NCBI GenBank assembly: GCA_001602415.1
Contig: CP012155.1
Coordinates: forward strand, 3,150,143-3,214,142
Length of the DNA stretch: 64,000 bases
Origin: Bacteroidetes bacterium UKL13-3
GTDB taxonomy: Bacteria > Bacteroidota > Bacteroidia > UKL13-3
Direction: 5' to 3'
Below, in pieces: positions 44,426 through 52,720 of the stretch. How positions within the stretch are numbered: position 1 is the first letter of the stretch; each line of letters starts with the position of its first letter. The notes under the pieces were generated by a model. That model was not told the DNA's origin and ran no database searches. It saw only the letters and a program-made list of their open reading frames with translations. The position numbers were made by a program, and so were the translations under genes.

Positions 44426-44926
44426 ATGCATATTCAAATTCGCCCCATACAACCCTACAATAATTCGGCTTTGGCAAAAATTATTCGTTCGTCTATTGAA
44501 GCGTTGCATCTTACAACCGAAGGCACTGCGCACAGCGATCCTACAACCGACAATTTGTTTCATCATTTTCAAACACCCCAATCGTTTTATTGGGTAGCCA
44601 GCGAAAATGAAACTGTATTAGGCGGTTGCGGCATTTTCCCCTCCAATGGTTTGCCCGCAGGATGATGCGAATTGGTACGGTATTTTTTGGCACCCGAAGC
44701 CCGCGGAAAAGGAATAGGCAAAACACTGCTTGATAAAAGCATTCAAACAGCCATTGAATACGGTTACCAAACGATGTATTTAGAATCGTTTCCGGATATG
44801 AAAGAAGCCATTCGCCTATACGAACAAAATGGTTTTAGGTATTTAGATAAACCACTCGGAAATACCGGCCATTATGCTTGTAATGTGTGGATGGTGAAGG
44901 ATTTGAAATTAGAAGAATTTTCTTAG
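44426..44926 (+). pseudogene. GNAT N-acetyltransferase interrupted by an in-frame TGA
   Basis: The frame reads MHIQIRPIQPYNNSALAKII through GGCGIFPSNGLPAG, hits TGA at 44663-44665, and continues in the same frame with CELVRYFLAPEARGKGIGKT. That second part contains the acetyl-CoA-binding loop ARGKGIG and then EAIRLYEQNGFRYL. Joined, the two parts make one normal ~166-residue GNAT protein, so a single base change explains the break. Other genes here end with TGA (e.g. at 48838-48840), so the code is not reassigned. A sequencing error remains possible. Confidence 0.85.
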
Positions 44927-45033
44927 TTTTACAGCAACCTATGTATATGCGTGCAATTGTTCAATACTGCTATTTGTGCAAAATAGTTGATGTTGATTGC
45001 CAATAAGAGCGTAGCCCTTATAACGAATTCTAC

Positions 45034-48000
45034 ATGAACTACAAAGGATTGAAACCCAAAAAGGCATTGAATAAGGCATTCCTAAAAGTGAAGCCCAACA
45101 GAACAGCCATTGAAAGTTTCAAAACCAACCTCATTCAGTTAATAGACTGTATCAATGATACCGAGTCGGAGGAGTTTCATAAAAACCTTGTATCCGACTT
45201 TTTAAAACGCACTTATTACGAACCCAATCATTTTATCAATACCAAGGGAAGAAATGATCTTGTTATTCACAATGGAAACAATGCTAAGAGTACCGTAGGC
45301 GTTATTATTGAAGCAAAAAAGCCTACCAACAAAGCAGAAATGATTAGCAAGGATAAGCTCAATGCTAAAGCCTTTCACGAATTGGTATTGTATTATTTAC
45401 GCGAGCGCATCACAAACAAGAATCTTGAAGTAAAACACCTTGTTGCAACAAATATTAATGATTGGTTCATTTTTGATGCAGTTGTATTTGACAGACTTTT
45501 TGCGCAGGATAAAAACTTAGTTAAACAATTTACCGATTTTGACGAAGGCCGACTGGCAGATACCAAAACAGACTTCTTCTCCAAACAAATAGCAGAACCG
45601 TTTATAAAAGGCATAACAACGGAGATAGAATACACGTATTTTAACCTGCAAGAGTATCGTTCGCCTTTGCGCAGTGCAGATAAAACAGACGATAACCAAC
45701 TCATTGCTCTGTTCAAATTGTTATCCCCTGAGCATTTATTAAAACTCCCGTTTGCAAACGATAGTAACAGTTTAGATAAACGATTTTACAGCGAGTTGTT
45801 GCATATTATTGGATTAACCGAAACCAAAGAAGGGGGTAAAAAACTAATTGAGCGTAATAAAGAAGGAGCTCGAAACACAAGTTCTATATTGGAAGATGCC
45901 ATTATTCAACTGGATAGTTTGGATAAAATACAACGATTAGATAAGCCAACACAATACGGAAACACCCAGCAAGAGCGACTGTTTAATGTAGCCCTAGAGC
46001 TTACCATTACGTGGATTAACCGTATTTTGTTTCTCAAATTATTAGAAGCACAATTAATCAGTTACCATAAAGGTGATGCATCCTATGCGTTTTTAAGTTT
46101 AGATAAAATTAAAAACTATGATAATTTGAATAGTTTGTTTTTTCAGGTACTTGCCAAAAAAGATGACGAAAGAAATCAGGATGTAAAAAAGCTATTCGAA
46201 AAAGTTCCCTACCTCAACAGTTCATTGTTTGAACCAACCGATTTGGAGCAAGTAACATTGTTTATTAGCAATTTAAGAGATGATAAAGCCATTCCGGTTA
46301 TCTCGTCAACGGTGCTTAAAGATAAACAAGGTAAAAAGCTTACAGGAGAATTGCCTCCATTGGAATACTTGTTTGAATTTTTGAATGCTTACGACTTTAG
46401 CAGCGAAGGTTCCGAAGATATTCAGGAAGACAACAAAACGTTGATTAATGCCCCCGTACTGGGATTGATATTCGAAAAAATTAACGGCTACAAAGACGGT
46501 TCGTTTTTTACTCCCGGTTTTATTACCATGTACATGTGCCGCGAAACCATACGTAAAGCTGTGGTACAAAAGTTTAATGAAACCAAACAATGGAATTGCG
46601 AAACCATTGAAGAGTTGTATGATAAGATAGCCGACCGCAAAGAAGCCAATGAAATTGTAAACAGTATCAAAATTTGCGACCCTGCCGTGGGGTCTGGTCA
46701 CTTTTTGGTTTCGGCACTTAACGAAATGATTGCTGTAAAAAGTGATTTAAAAATATTGCAAGACCGAGAAGGAAAGCGCCTAAAAGAGTACCATGTGGAA
46801 GTGGTAAATGATGAATTAGTGGTAACCGATGATGATGGGGAACTATTTGAATACAAACCAAGCAATAAAGAAAGCCAACGCATACAAGAAACGCTGTTTC
46901 ACGAAAAACAAACCCTTATTGAAAACTGCTTGTTTGGGGTAGATATTAATGCCAACTCGGTTAAAATTTGCCGCTTGCGCTTGTGGATTGAGTTGCTTAA
47001 AAACGCCTATTACAAAAACGCTACAGAGCTGGAAACCCTTCCCAATATTGATATTAATATTAAGTGCGGAAACAGTTTAATAAGCCGCTTTGCCATTGAT
47101 GCCGATTTAAAACAGGCCTTAAAGAAAAGCAAGTGGACCATTGACAGTTACCGCAATGCCGTAGATACTTACCGCAATGCGCAAAGCAAAGAGGAAAAGC
47201 GCGAAATGGAGCGGTTGATTGCCGATATTAAAAGTGATTTTAGAGCCAATATTGATGATCCCTTTAAAACCAAAATTGCGAAGGCCAGAGGAGCAGTTGA
47301 TGTATTGGCAACCAAAATAAATACGAGCAAACAATGGGGCGAAAAAACCGATAAAAAGCTGTTAAAGGACTTTGAAAAAGCAAGCGATACCCTTACCAAA
47401 TTAGAAAAGGAACGTGATGAGATTACCGCTAATAAAATATACGAAAATGCCTTTGAGTGGCGGTTTGAGTTCCCCGAAGTATTGAATGATAAGGGTGAGT
47501 TCATTGGGTTTGATGTGGTGATTGGGAATCCGCCTTATGTAAGGCACGAGGAAATAAAAGACTTGAAGCCACATTTCAAATCTCAATATAAACTTTACAC
47601 AGGAACTGCCGATTTATATGTTTACTTTATTGAGAAGGGATTTGATATTCTAAAAGAGTTTGGTGTTTTTACTTACATTATGCCAAATAAATTTATGCAG
47701 GCAGGTTATGGTCAACCTGCTCGTAAGTATTTGTTAGAGCATAACTTAATTGAAATTATAGACTTTTGCGATTTTCAGGTATTTGAAGAAGCTACAACCT
47801 ACCCTTGTATTTTAACAGCAAGCAAAGAACCAACGCAAGGAACTTTTAAAACTATCAAAATTCATTCAAACGAGTTTGTTACCAATTTCCCTAAATATGT
47901 TTCAGGTGCAACAAACTACATTAACCACCAATCACTTAATGATGATACATGGATTGTATCCAACTCTCAAGATCAAATACTTTTACAAAAGCTTATACAT

Positions 48001-48840
48001 ATTAGTAAAAAAATTGAGGAATATATAGTCGGTGACGCAAAACGAGGCGTACTCACAGGTCTTACCGAGGCATTTGTGATTGATGAAGCAACTAAAGGAA
48101 AAATCTTAGCTCATGATTTAAACTCGGCAGAATTAATTAAACCTTTTTTGTTAGGAAGAAACATTACACCATACGGAGCTGGGAAAAACTCTAATTACTT
48201 AATTTTAGTTCCAAAAGGATTTACCATTAAAAGAAATCTTCCTACAAACAGTAAGAATTATGTTTCAGAGCCACCTCCAAGATACGGAAGCATGGAATTT
48301 GAAGATGCTTGGAATTGGTTTAGTAAAAAATATCTAGGTGTTGCCAATCACTTAATTCAGTTTAAAGATAAAGCAGAAAAACGTACCGACAAAGGTGATT
48401 TTTGGTGGGAATTAAGAGCTTGCGATTATTACGACAAGTTTGAAAGCCCTAAAATAATGTATCAAGTATTACAAGTTAAGCCTTGTTTTATTTATGATGA
48501 AAATGGAATGTTTTGCAATAACTCCATGTGGTTTATTCCTTCAGATGATAAGGTATTGTTGGGAATTTTAAACTCCAAAATGGGTTGGTGGCTTATTTCT
48601 AAATATTGCACTGCTATTCAAAACGGGTATCAATTAATTTGGAAGTATTTTAGTCAAATACCTATAGCAACAGGCAATGCAAGCATACAATCAAAGATTA
48701 ATACATTAGTAAACAAATTGCTTTCAATCAAACAAAACCCATCAGCCGACACCACCGATTTAGAAAACGAAATCGACCAATTGGTATACCAGCTATATGA
48801 TTTAACGGAGGAAGAGATACGGATTGTGGAGGGGGGATGA
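45034..48840 (+). CDS. Single-chain type IIG-like restriction enzyme/DNA methyltransferase
   Basis: A 1268-residue Eco57I/BREX-PglX-like protein. An N-terminal PD-(D/E)xK-type nuclease site is visible: Asp75 in NDLVIHN and Glu93-Ala-Lys95 in VIIEAKKP. A long helical region follows. The N6-adenine methyltransferase core then has motif I DPAVGSGHFL (Asp549) and motif IV NPPY (832-835), with a helical insertion of ~280 residues between them. The C-terminal third resembles a TaqI-like specificity domain. It should methylate its own site and cut unmodified DNA without a separate subunit. It heads the 45-52 kb accessory island; its last codons overlap the next gene by 4 nt (ATGA). Confidence 0.88.
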   Translation: MNYKGLKPKKALNKAFLKVKPNRTAIESFKTNLIQLIDCINDTESEEFHKNLVSDFLKRTYYEPNHFINTKGRNDLVIHNGNNAKSTVGVIIEAKKPTNKAEMISKDKLNAKAFHELVLYYLRERITNKNLEVKHLVATNINDWFIFDAVVFDRLFAQDKNLVKQFTDFDEGRLADTKTDFFSKQIAEPFIKGITTEIEYTYFNLQEYRSPLRSADKTDDNQLIALFKLLSPEHLLKLPFANDSNSLDKRFYSELLHIIGLTETKEGGKKLIERNKEGARNTSSILEDAIIQLDSLDKIQRLDKPTQYGNTQQERLFNVALELTITWINRILFLKLLEAQLISYHKGDASYAFLSLDKIKNYDNLNSLFFQVLAKKDDERNQDVKKLFEKVPYLNSSLFEPTDLEQVTLFISNLRDDKAIPVISSTVLKDKQGKKLTGELPPLEYLFEFLNAYDFSSEGSEDIQEDNKTLINAPVLGLIFEKINGYKDGSFFTPGFITMYMCRETIRKAVVQKFNETKQWNCETIEELYDKIADRKEANEIVNSIKICDPAVGSGHFLVSALNEMIAVKSDLKILQDREGKRLKEYHVEVVNDELVVTDDDGELFEYKPSNKESQRIQETLFHEKQTLIENCLFGVDINANSVKICRLRLWIELLKNAYYKNATELETLPNIDINIKCGNSLISRFAIDADLKQALKKSKWTIDSYRNAVDTYRNAQSKEEKREMERLIADIKSDFRANIDDPFKTKIAKARGAVDVLATKINTSKQWGEKTDKKLLKDFEKASDTLTKLEKERDEITANKIYENAFEWRFEFPEVLNDKGEFIGFDVVIGNPPYVRHEEIKDLKPHFKSQYKLYTGTADLYVYFIEKGFDILKEFGVFTYIMPNKFMQAGYGQPARKYLLEHNLIEIIDFCDFQVFEEATTYPCILTASKEPTQGTFKTIKIHSNEFVTNFPKYVSGATNYINHQSLNDDTWIVSNSQDQILLQKLIHISKKIEEYIVGDAKRGVLTGLTEAFVIDEATKGKILAHDLNSAELIKPFLLGRNITPYGAGKNSNYLILVPKGFTIKRNLPTNSKNYVSEPPPRYGSMEFEDAWNWFSKKYLGVANHLIQFKDKAEKRTDKGDFWWELRACDYYDKFESPKIMYQVLQVKPCFIYDENGMFCNNSMWFIPSDDKVLLGILNSKMGWWLISKYCTAIQNGYQLIWKYFSQIPIATGNASIQSKINTLVNKLLSIKQNPSADTTDLENEIDQLVYQLYDLTEEEIRIVEGG

Positions 48841-49439
48841 AACTAGTAGTAGAACAAGTTGTAGGATACATGCTAAAAGTAATGAAGTCTGGAATTAAAA
48901 TTACTACTTACCGATACGAGTTTAATGCTATTCGACATGCTGACTACGGAACGTTTTTAAATTTGGTGAAAGGTCCGTTACCTTTTATGATGAAGTGGCA
49001 TAACGGAGTTATTAGTGAAGGGTCTCATAATCCAAATTACGATTGCGATTTTGAAGGATTGTATAAGTCTGGTCCATCACTTATGCTATTTTATAAAAAA
49101 TGCATGATGGAATATGGGAAAATAGAGGATAAGGATATACCAGATAATATTTTCCATAAAGTAGTTACATTCGAGATAGCTATTCGCATGCATGCCAACA
49201 ATTATAAACTATTAAGTACGATTGAAAGAACAGATTTAATTACTGTGATTGAAGTATTGTGCGCACATAAGAACATTAACGAAACGCAAAAAGAAAAAGT
49301 TCAAAAGGCCCGTGAATTCGTTAATATGATTAAACATTTCAAACACCAATTTCCTACTTGGGAAGAAGGAGTACGCCACTTTAAAGAGGGCTATAAGGTG
49401 TTGATTGAACATGATCTGTTAATATTCAATAATCATTGA
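48837..49439 (+). CDS. Hypothetical protein coupled to the restriction-modification gene, 200 aa
   Basis: I do not recognise this protein. It is soluble, mixed alpha/beta, and without signal or membrane segments. Visible features are an N-terminal YRYEFNAIRHADYGTF, a Cys/Asp patch NPNYDCDFEGLYKSG, and a helical, Lys-rich C-terminal half (KEKVQKAREFVNMIKHFKHQ). The start overlaps the restriction-modification stop as ATGA, and the stop overlaps the next start as TTGA, so translation of all three is probably coupled. Such coupling suggests a modulator or accessory of the enzyme, or simple island packing. Confidence 0.7.
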   Translation: MKLVVEQVVGYMLKVMKSGIKITTYRYEFNAIRHADYGTFLNLVKGPLPFMMKWHNGVISEGSHNPNYDCDFEGLYKSGPSLMLFYKKCMMEYGKIEDKDIPDNIFHKVVTFEIAIRMHANNYKLLSTIERTDLITVIEVLCAHKNINETQKEKVQKAREFVNMIKHFKHQFPTWEEGVRHFKEGYKVLIEHDLLIFNNH

Positions 49440-49747
49440 AAACCCTATACTCCATAGAACAAATAGAACCGCAGCAGGTTATTCAAACCGGATGCAAACC
49501 CTTATTGGTTAATACCAATGAGCTTACCGACTATTTGGTTAAGTACGTAAAAGGGAATGTACCAGCACACATGCTTGCACGAGAGTTGATAGCTGCAGAG
49601 TTCTGTAAACTATGGAATATTCCGTTCCCGAATTGTGCCTTGGTTGATAGTGAAAAGCTAATTGAACTCTTTGAGAAGTTCGAATTAGGCCTTAAGCCAA
49701 AGACGGTTTATGATATTGATTATGCATTTTTCGAGGAGTTTAAGTAG
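49436..49747 (+). CDS. Short HipA-like kinase N-terminal fragment, 103 aa
   Basis: The sequence IEPQQVIQTGCKPLLVNTNE, then YLVKYVKGNVPAHMLARELI and KLWNIPFPNCALVD follows the first ~80 residues of HipA-like (PF20613-type) kinases of Bacteroidota, which are normally 250-300 residues. The remaining kinase lobe with catalytic Asp and Mg-binding motifs is missing, and the reading frame ends at EEFK. Only 49 nt separate it from the next gene, and no continuation exists in another frame. It uses a TTG start overlapping the previous stop. It is either a remnant or a domain-sized protein kept without catalysis. Confidence 0.6.
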   Translation: MKTLYSIEQIEPQQVIQTGCKPLLVNTNELTDYLVKYVKGNVPAHMLARELIAAEFCKLWNIPFPNCALVDSEKLIELFEKFELGLKPKTVYDIDYAFFEEFK

Positions 49748-49796
49748 TCTAAATGTCAATAATTTGTGCTAAAAAGAATAAAAAAGTAACTTATAA

Positions 49797-50285
49797 GTGA
49801 ATTATTTTGTAACATTGCGTGTGTTTAAAACATTTAAAAAAGTGACTTATTATACTTTTTTAAAAGAAAATGATGCTTACACCGAAGCGGATAAGTTCTT
49901 TAATAAATGTTTAACAAATGACAAGATAAGCGAACAAACAGACGAGTTAGTTGAGTGGATTAGGCTTATAGGCGAAAAGTATGGAGCAAAAGAGCGTTAC
50001 TTTCGTTTCGAAAATGAAGCGGGAGCTTTACCACCAAAATTTGTCGAAAACAATCAATTACGGTTGTATATTTATAGAGTGAATGAAGGTATTGTTATTT
50101 TATCGAATGGTGGAATCAAAACAAAACAAACAGCACAAGAGTGTCCAAATGTAAAAGCTCATTTTCGGTTTGCCGATAAAATGTCAAAACAATTAAACGC
50201 CTTAATGGGGGAGAGGCGAGATAAAAATAAATGGAAACACAATCACCAACATAGAGGAGATAGAATTAACCGACTAATACAATAG
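49797..50285 (+). CDS. Putative RelE/HigB-like toxin of a tripartite TA module
   Basis: A 162-residue basic protein starting at GTG. Residues ~88-150 (NNQLRLYIYRVNEGIVILSN, GGIKTKQTAQECPN) follow the central sheet and basic end of the RelE/HigB/ParE toxin fold, where LR-hydrophobic strands precede a Lys-rich helix. The N-terminal ~60 residues (FVTLRVFKTFKKVTYYTFLK) are longer than in ordinary HigB (about 90-110 residues). Its stop lies 4 nt before an HTH gene, the toxin-first order of higBA. The ribonuclease-type activity expected for the fold is not proven here. Confidence 0.55.
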   Translation: MNYFVTLRVFKTFKKVTYYTFLKENDAYTEADKFFNKCLTNDKISEQTDELVEWIRLIGEKYGAKERYFRFENEAGALPPKFVENNQLRLYIYRVNEGIVILSNGGIKTKQTAQECPNVKAHFRFADKMSKQLNALMGERRDKNKWKHNHQHRGDRINRLIQ

Positions 50286-50289
50286 TAGA

Positions 50290-50709
50290 ATGAATGCATT
50301 TGACAAAATAAGCGCAAGAACAAGTTCGGTTGTTAAAAAACGGGTATCCCGCAATTTAGCAATCGCTGAACGTATTGATGAAATTTTGGAAGAGCAAAAA
50401 TTAAAGCAAAAGGACTTAGCAAAAATGATGGGAAAACAGCCGTCTGAAATTAGCAAGTGGTTAACCGGTTTGCATAATTTTGAATTAAAAACTATTGAAG
50501 CAATTGAAACAGCATTGGGCTGCGATATTATCAGCATCACACAAAAAGAAGTCCACATTGTAAAAGCAGCTTCATCGTTTGTTTTACTTGGGGACGGATG
50601 GGAAAAGTCAAAACAGATACAGGGCTCTTCGTCCAATAAACCAATACCTCGCAAGCGAGCAAGTGGAAGCCATTTGAGGAGCACACATAGTTGGACTGTA
50701 GAATACTAA
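50290..50709 (+). CDS. Xre-family HTH antitoxin with an extended C-terminal tail
   Basis: 139 residues. Residues ~20-80 form an Xre/Cro-type HTH (AERIDEILEEQKLKQKDLAK, GKQPSEISKWLTGLHNFELK) as in HigA antitoxins. After residue ~95 comes a tail of about 45 residues with Trp and basic patches (LLGDGWEKSKQIQG, STHSWTVEY) that ordinary HigA-like proteins lack. In chaperone-dependent modules such a tail (ChAD) makes the antitoxin depend on a SecB-like chaperone. It should bind its own promoter region and neutralise the upstream toxin. Gaps on both sides are 4 nt. Confidence 0.75.
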   Translation: MNAFDKISARTSSVVKKRVSRNLAIAERIDEILEEQKLKQKDLAKMMGKQPSEISKWLTGLHNFELKTIEAIETALGCDIISITQKEVHIVKAASSFVLLGDGWEKSKQIQGSSSNKPIPRKRASGSHLRSTHSWTVEY

Positions 50710-50713
50710 AATT

Positions 50714-51160
50714 ATGGCAAAGGCAAAAAAAAAACATGCATTTGAGGATATCATTTTAGCCGATATCAATATCACTTCTCAGGAAATTATCAATGATGCT
50801 AAAAAGCCTATTTTGGCAACTGAGGTAGCAGAGTTTGACTTTAAAAGCACTTTTACTAAAACATTAGATGCCAAAGCTGGTTGGGCGTCAATAGAAATAA
50901 ACGTTTCAGTTAAGCCTAAATTAATAGAGAACAAAAAAACAAAAGCCGAGGCAAGATTTATTATTGAATACCTGTACATCGCACCAAACCTCGAAAATTT
51001 TGTTACTGAAAATAAGAAAGATGGTATTTTAATGGATGGAGAATTAGATGAATGGCTGATGCAATCAGCTATAAGTACTTCTCGCGGATTAATTTTTGAT
51101 AAAGTGCAAGGTACTTTTATGGAAGGTGCCATTTTGCCATTGAGTCCACCCCAACCATAA
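50714..51160 (+). CDS. SecB-like chaperone of a toxin-antitoxin-chaperone module
   Basis: 148 residues. The C-terminal two thirds look like the SecB fold: a strand-rich core (GWASIEINVSVKPKLIEN, ARFIIEYLYIAP) followed by an amphipathic helix and ending SRGLIFDKVQGTFMEGAILP, which parallels the SecB C-terminus where ARELIxxxxxRGxFPxLxLxPVNF-type residues occur. It lacks the acidic extreme C-terminus that recruits SecA. It begins 4 nt after the HTH gene. A dedicated chaperone that keeps the antitoxin foldable, like Rv1957 of M. tuberculosis, is the best hypothesis. Assignment rests on pattern and context. Confidence 0.6.
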   Translation: MAKAKKKHAFEDIILADINITSQEIINDAKKPILATEVAEFDFKSTFTKTLDAKAGWASIEINVSVKPKLIENKKTKAEARFIIEYLYIAPNLENFVTENKKDGILMDGELDEWLMQSAISTSRGLIFDKVQGTFMEGAILPLSPPQP

Positions 51161-51193
51161 TTTTTTATATCATATAACCCGTCTTCGTCCCAA

Positions 51194-52078
51194 ATGGCTA
51201 AATTCCTCAATACCGATTCATTAAATGAATGGATTCCTCGCTTGATTCAAGAAACAGAACGCGAGCTCGTCATTATTGTTCCATACATTAAAACATCTGA
51301 TAGAATTTTTAAACATCTTCAAGAAGCAAATGCTCGCGGTGTTGAAACCACATTAGTTTACCGTGAGAATAAATTACCGAAACCAGAGAAAGACAAACTA
51401 GCAGCATTGGATAATTTGAATTTATTTCATCATCCGAACGTGCACGCTAAGTGTTATTACAATGAAAAATATCTCATTATTGGCTCAATGAATCTGTATG
51501 AATATTCTGAAAAGAATAATAGAGAAATGGGTGTTTTGTTGGCAATGAACGCTCCCTCAATTATATCTGATGACCATATAGCAATTGAAGATGCAAAAAA
51601 TGAAATCAACACGATTATAACAGCGTCAACTTTTGAAAAGTACAGCAGAGAGACTAAGGCGGAAGGTTTTGAGATGGAGATTATTAAAACCCAGAAAGAA
51701 AAAGTTGAGTTGGAATGTAAAGAGATTAACAAGGTTTTTCTACATAAAAAATTCGAGCCGGTTGGAGAAAATAATTTCTGGGCTGCCACCTGTAAAAACT
51801 ACTTTGATAGAATAGATGTGGCTCTTGAGCACAGGGCTGTGCTTAATTTCCAATTTGATGAAGAACGTATTGAATCTATCTTTAAAAAAGTAGCCTCATA
51901 CTATCATGAATACCGGTTTGATGGTTACAAGTTTTATTGGAGTCATTATAAAAGTTCTATCACCTTGTACCGAGATAAAAAACATAGAATGTGGCAAGAC
52001 GTAAACAGAACGCAAGAATTAGAGAATTTTCGCAATGGAATTGATCAGTTAATTTCTTTTTTAAGACAGTTCATCTAA
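51194..52078 (+). CDS. Phospholipase D-family protein (single HKD-like motif)
   Basis: A 294-residue protein with one PLD-like active-site motif HAKCYYNEKYLIIGSMNLYE, in which His and Lys are followed by Asn/Glu and GSMN, a variant seen in bacterial nuclease-like PLD proteins. The N-terminal part (SLNEWIPRLIQETERELVII) is the fold's first strand and helix. A C-terminal ~130 residues (helix plus YYHEYRFDGYKFYWSHYKSS) are not recognised. With one motif it must dimerise to be active. Such proteins act as endonucleases or lipases, some in phage defence. It lies 33 nt after the chaperone gene and 2 nt before the YkgJ-like gene. Confidence 0.78.
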   Translation: MAKFLNTDSLNEWIPRLIQETERELVIIVPYIKTSDRIFKHLQEANARGVETTLVYRENKLPKPEKDKLAALDNLNLFHHPNVHAKCYYNEKYLIIGSMNLYEYSEKNNREMGVLLAMNAPSIISDDHIAIEDAKNEINTIITASTFEKYSRETKAEGFEMEIIKTQKEKVELECKEINKVFLHKKFEPVGENNFWAATCKNYFDRIDVALEHRAVLNFQFDEERIESIFKKVASYYHEYRFDGYKFYWSHYKSSITLYRDKKHRMWQDVNRTQELENFRNGIDQLISFLRQFI

Positions 52079-52080
52079 CC

Positions 52081-52572
52081 ATGCTCACCACTCCCACTCA
52101 AATAGCACCGCTTCTCGCAGCCAAAACCATCGACAATATTTTCTTCAAGAAATTTTTAAGGGGTGTTTCGTCTAAAGAAGTAGATGAACGCATTCATCGG
52201 TTAAGTGAAACGGTATCGGCACAAATCGATTGTTTGGCTTGTGCTAATTGTTGCAAAAAATTAGAACCGGGATTAGAAGCAAGTGAAATAGAAACCTTAG
52301 CAACCTTGAAACAGCAGGAGATTGATGCGTTTAAACAGCAATATGTTGCCTATGATGGCGAGGCTTTATATCTCCAAACAAAACCCTGCATGTTTTTAGA
52401 TGATTGTGCCTGCACCATTTATGAAAACCGTCCTGCAGCATGTGCAGGGTATCCGCACCTCAACCAACCCGATATGAAATTTCGGAGAACGCTCTGGGAA
52501 AACTACAGTATCTGTCCTATTGTATTTAATGTTTTGGAGCAACTCAAAGAGGAATTGGGCTTTAAACGTTAG
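52081..52572 (+). CDS. YkgJ-family cysteine-cluster protein
   Basis: 163 residues with the family pattern of clustered cysteines: DCLACANCCKKLEPGLEASE, then PCMFLDDCACTIYENRPAAC and a final SICPIV. YkgJ proteins (also called putative Fe/Zn chelatases) probably bind a metal or Fe-S centre through these residues; their reaction is unknown. It starts 2 nt after the PLD gene but is a widespread chromosomal family, so it may mark the right-hand edge of the accessory island. The following gene has its own promoter box. Confidence 0.88.
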   Translation: MLTTPTQIAPLLAAKTIDNIFFKKFLRGVSSKEVDERIHRLSETVSAQIDCLACANCCKKLEPGLEASEIETLATLKQQEIDAFKQQYVAYDGEALYLQTKPCMFLDDCACTIYENRPAACAGYPHLNQPDMKFRRTLWENYSICPIVFNVLEQLKEELGFKR

Positions 52573-52676
52573 GTGGATAGTACATCTCGCACTAAATAAA
52601 ACCTATTGATAATCAGCGCTCACAGATGCTAAAATGTATTCAAGTACTTGTATTCCCCGAATGCAACCAATATTTA

Positions 52677-52684
52677 TATATTTG
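52677..52684 (+). promoter_or_regulatory. Putative -7 box of the first PpiC-type gene
   Basis: TATATTTG matches TAnnTTTG and lies 36 nt before the ATG at 52721. No well-placed TTTG was found upstream. Confidence 0.45.
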
Positions 52685-52720
52685 CACTCGTTAAAAAAAC
52701 TAAATCTATAATAACAATCT

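Noticed and set aside
44663-44665. TGA as selenocysteine or reassigned codon
   Set aside because: No SECIS-like hairpin is evident after it, other genes end in TGA, and GNAT enzymes have no selenocysteine at this site.
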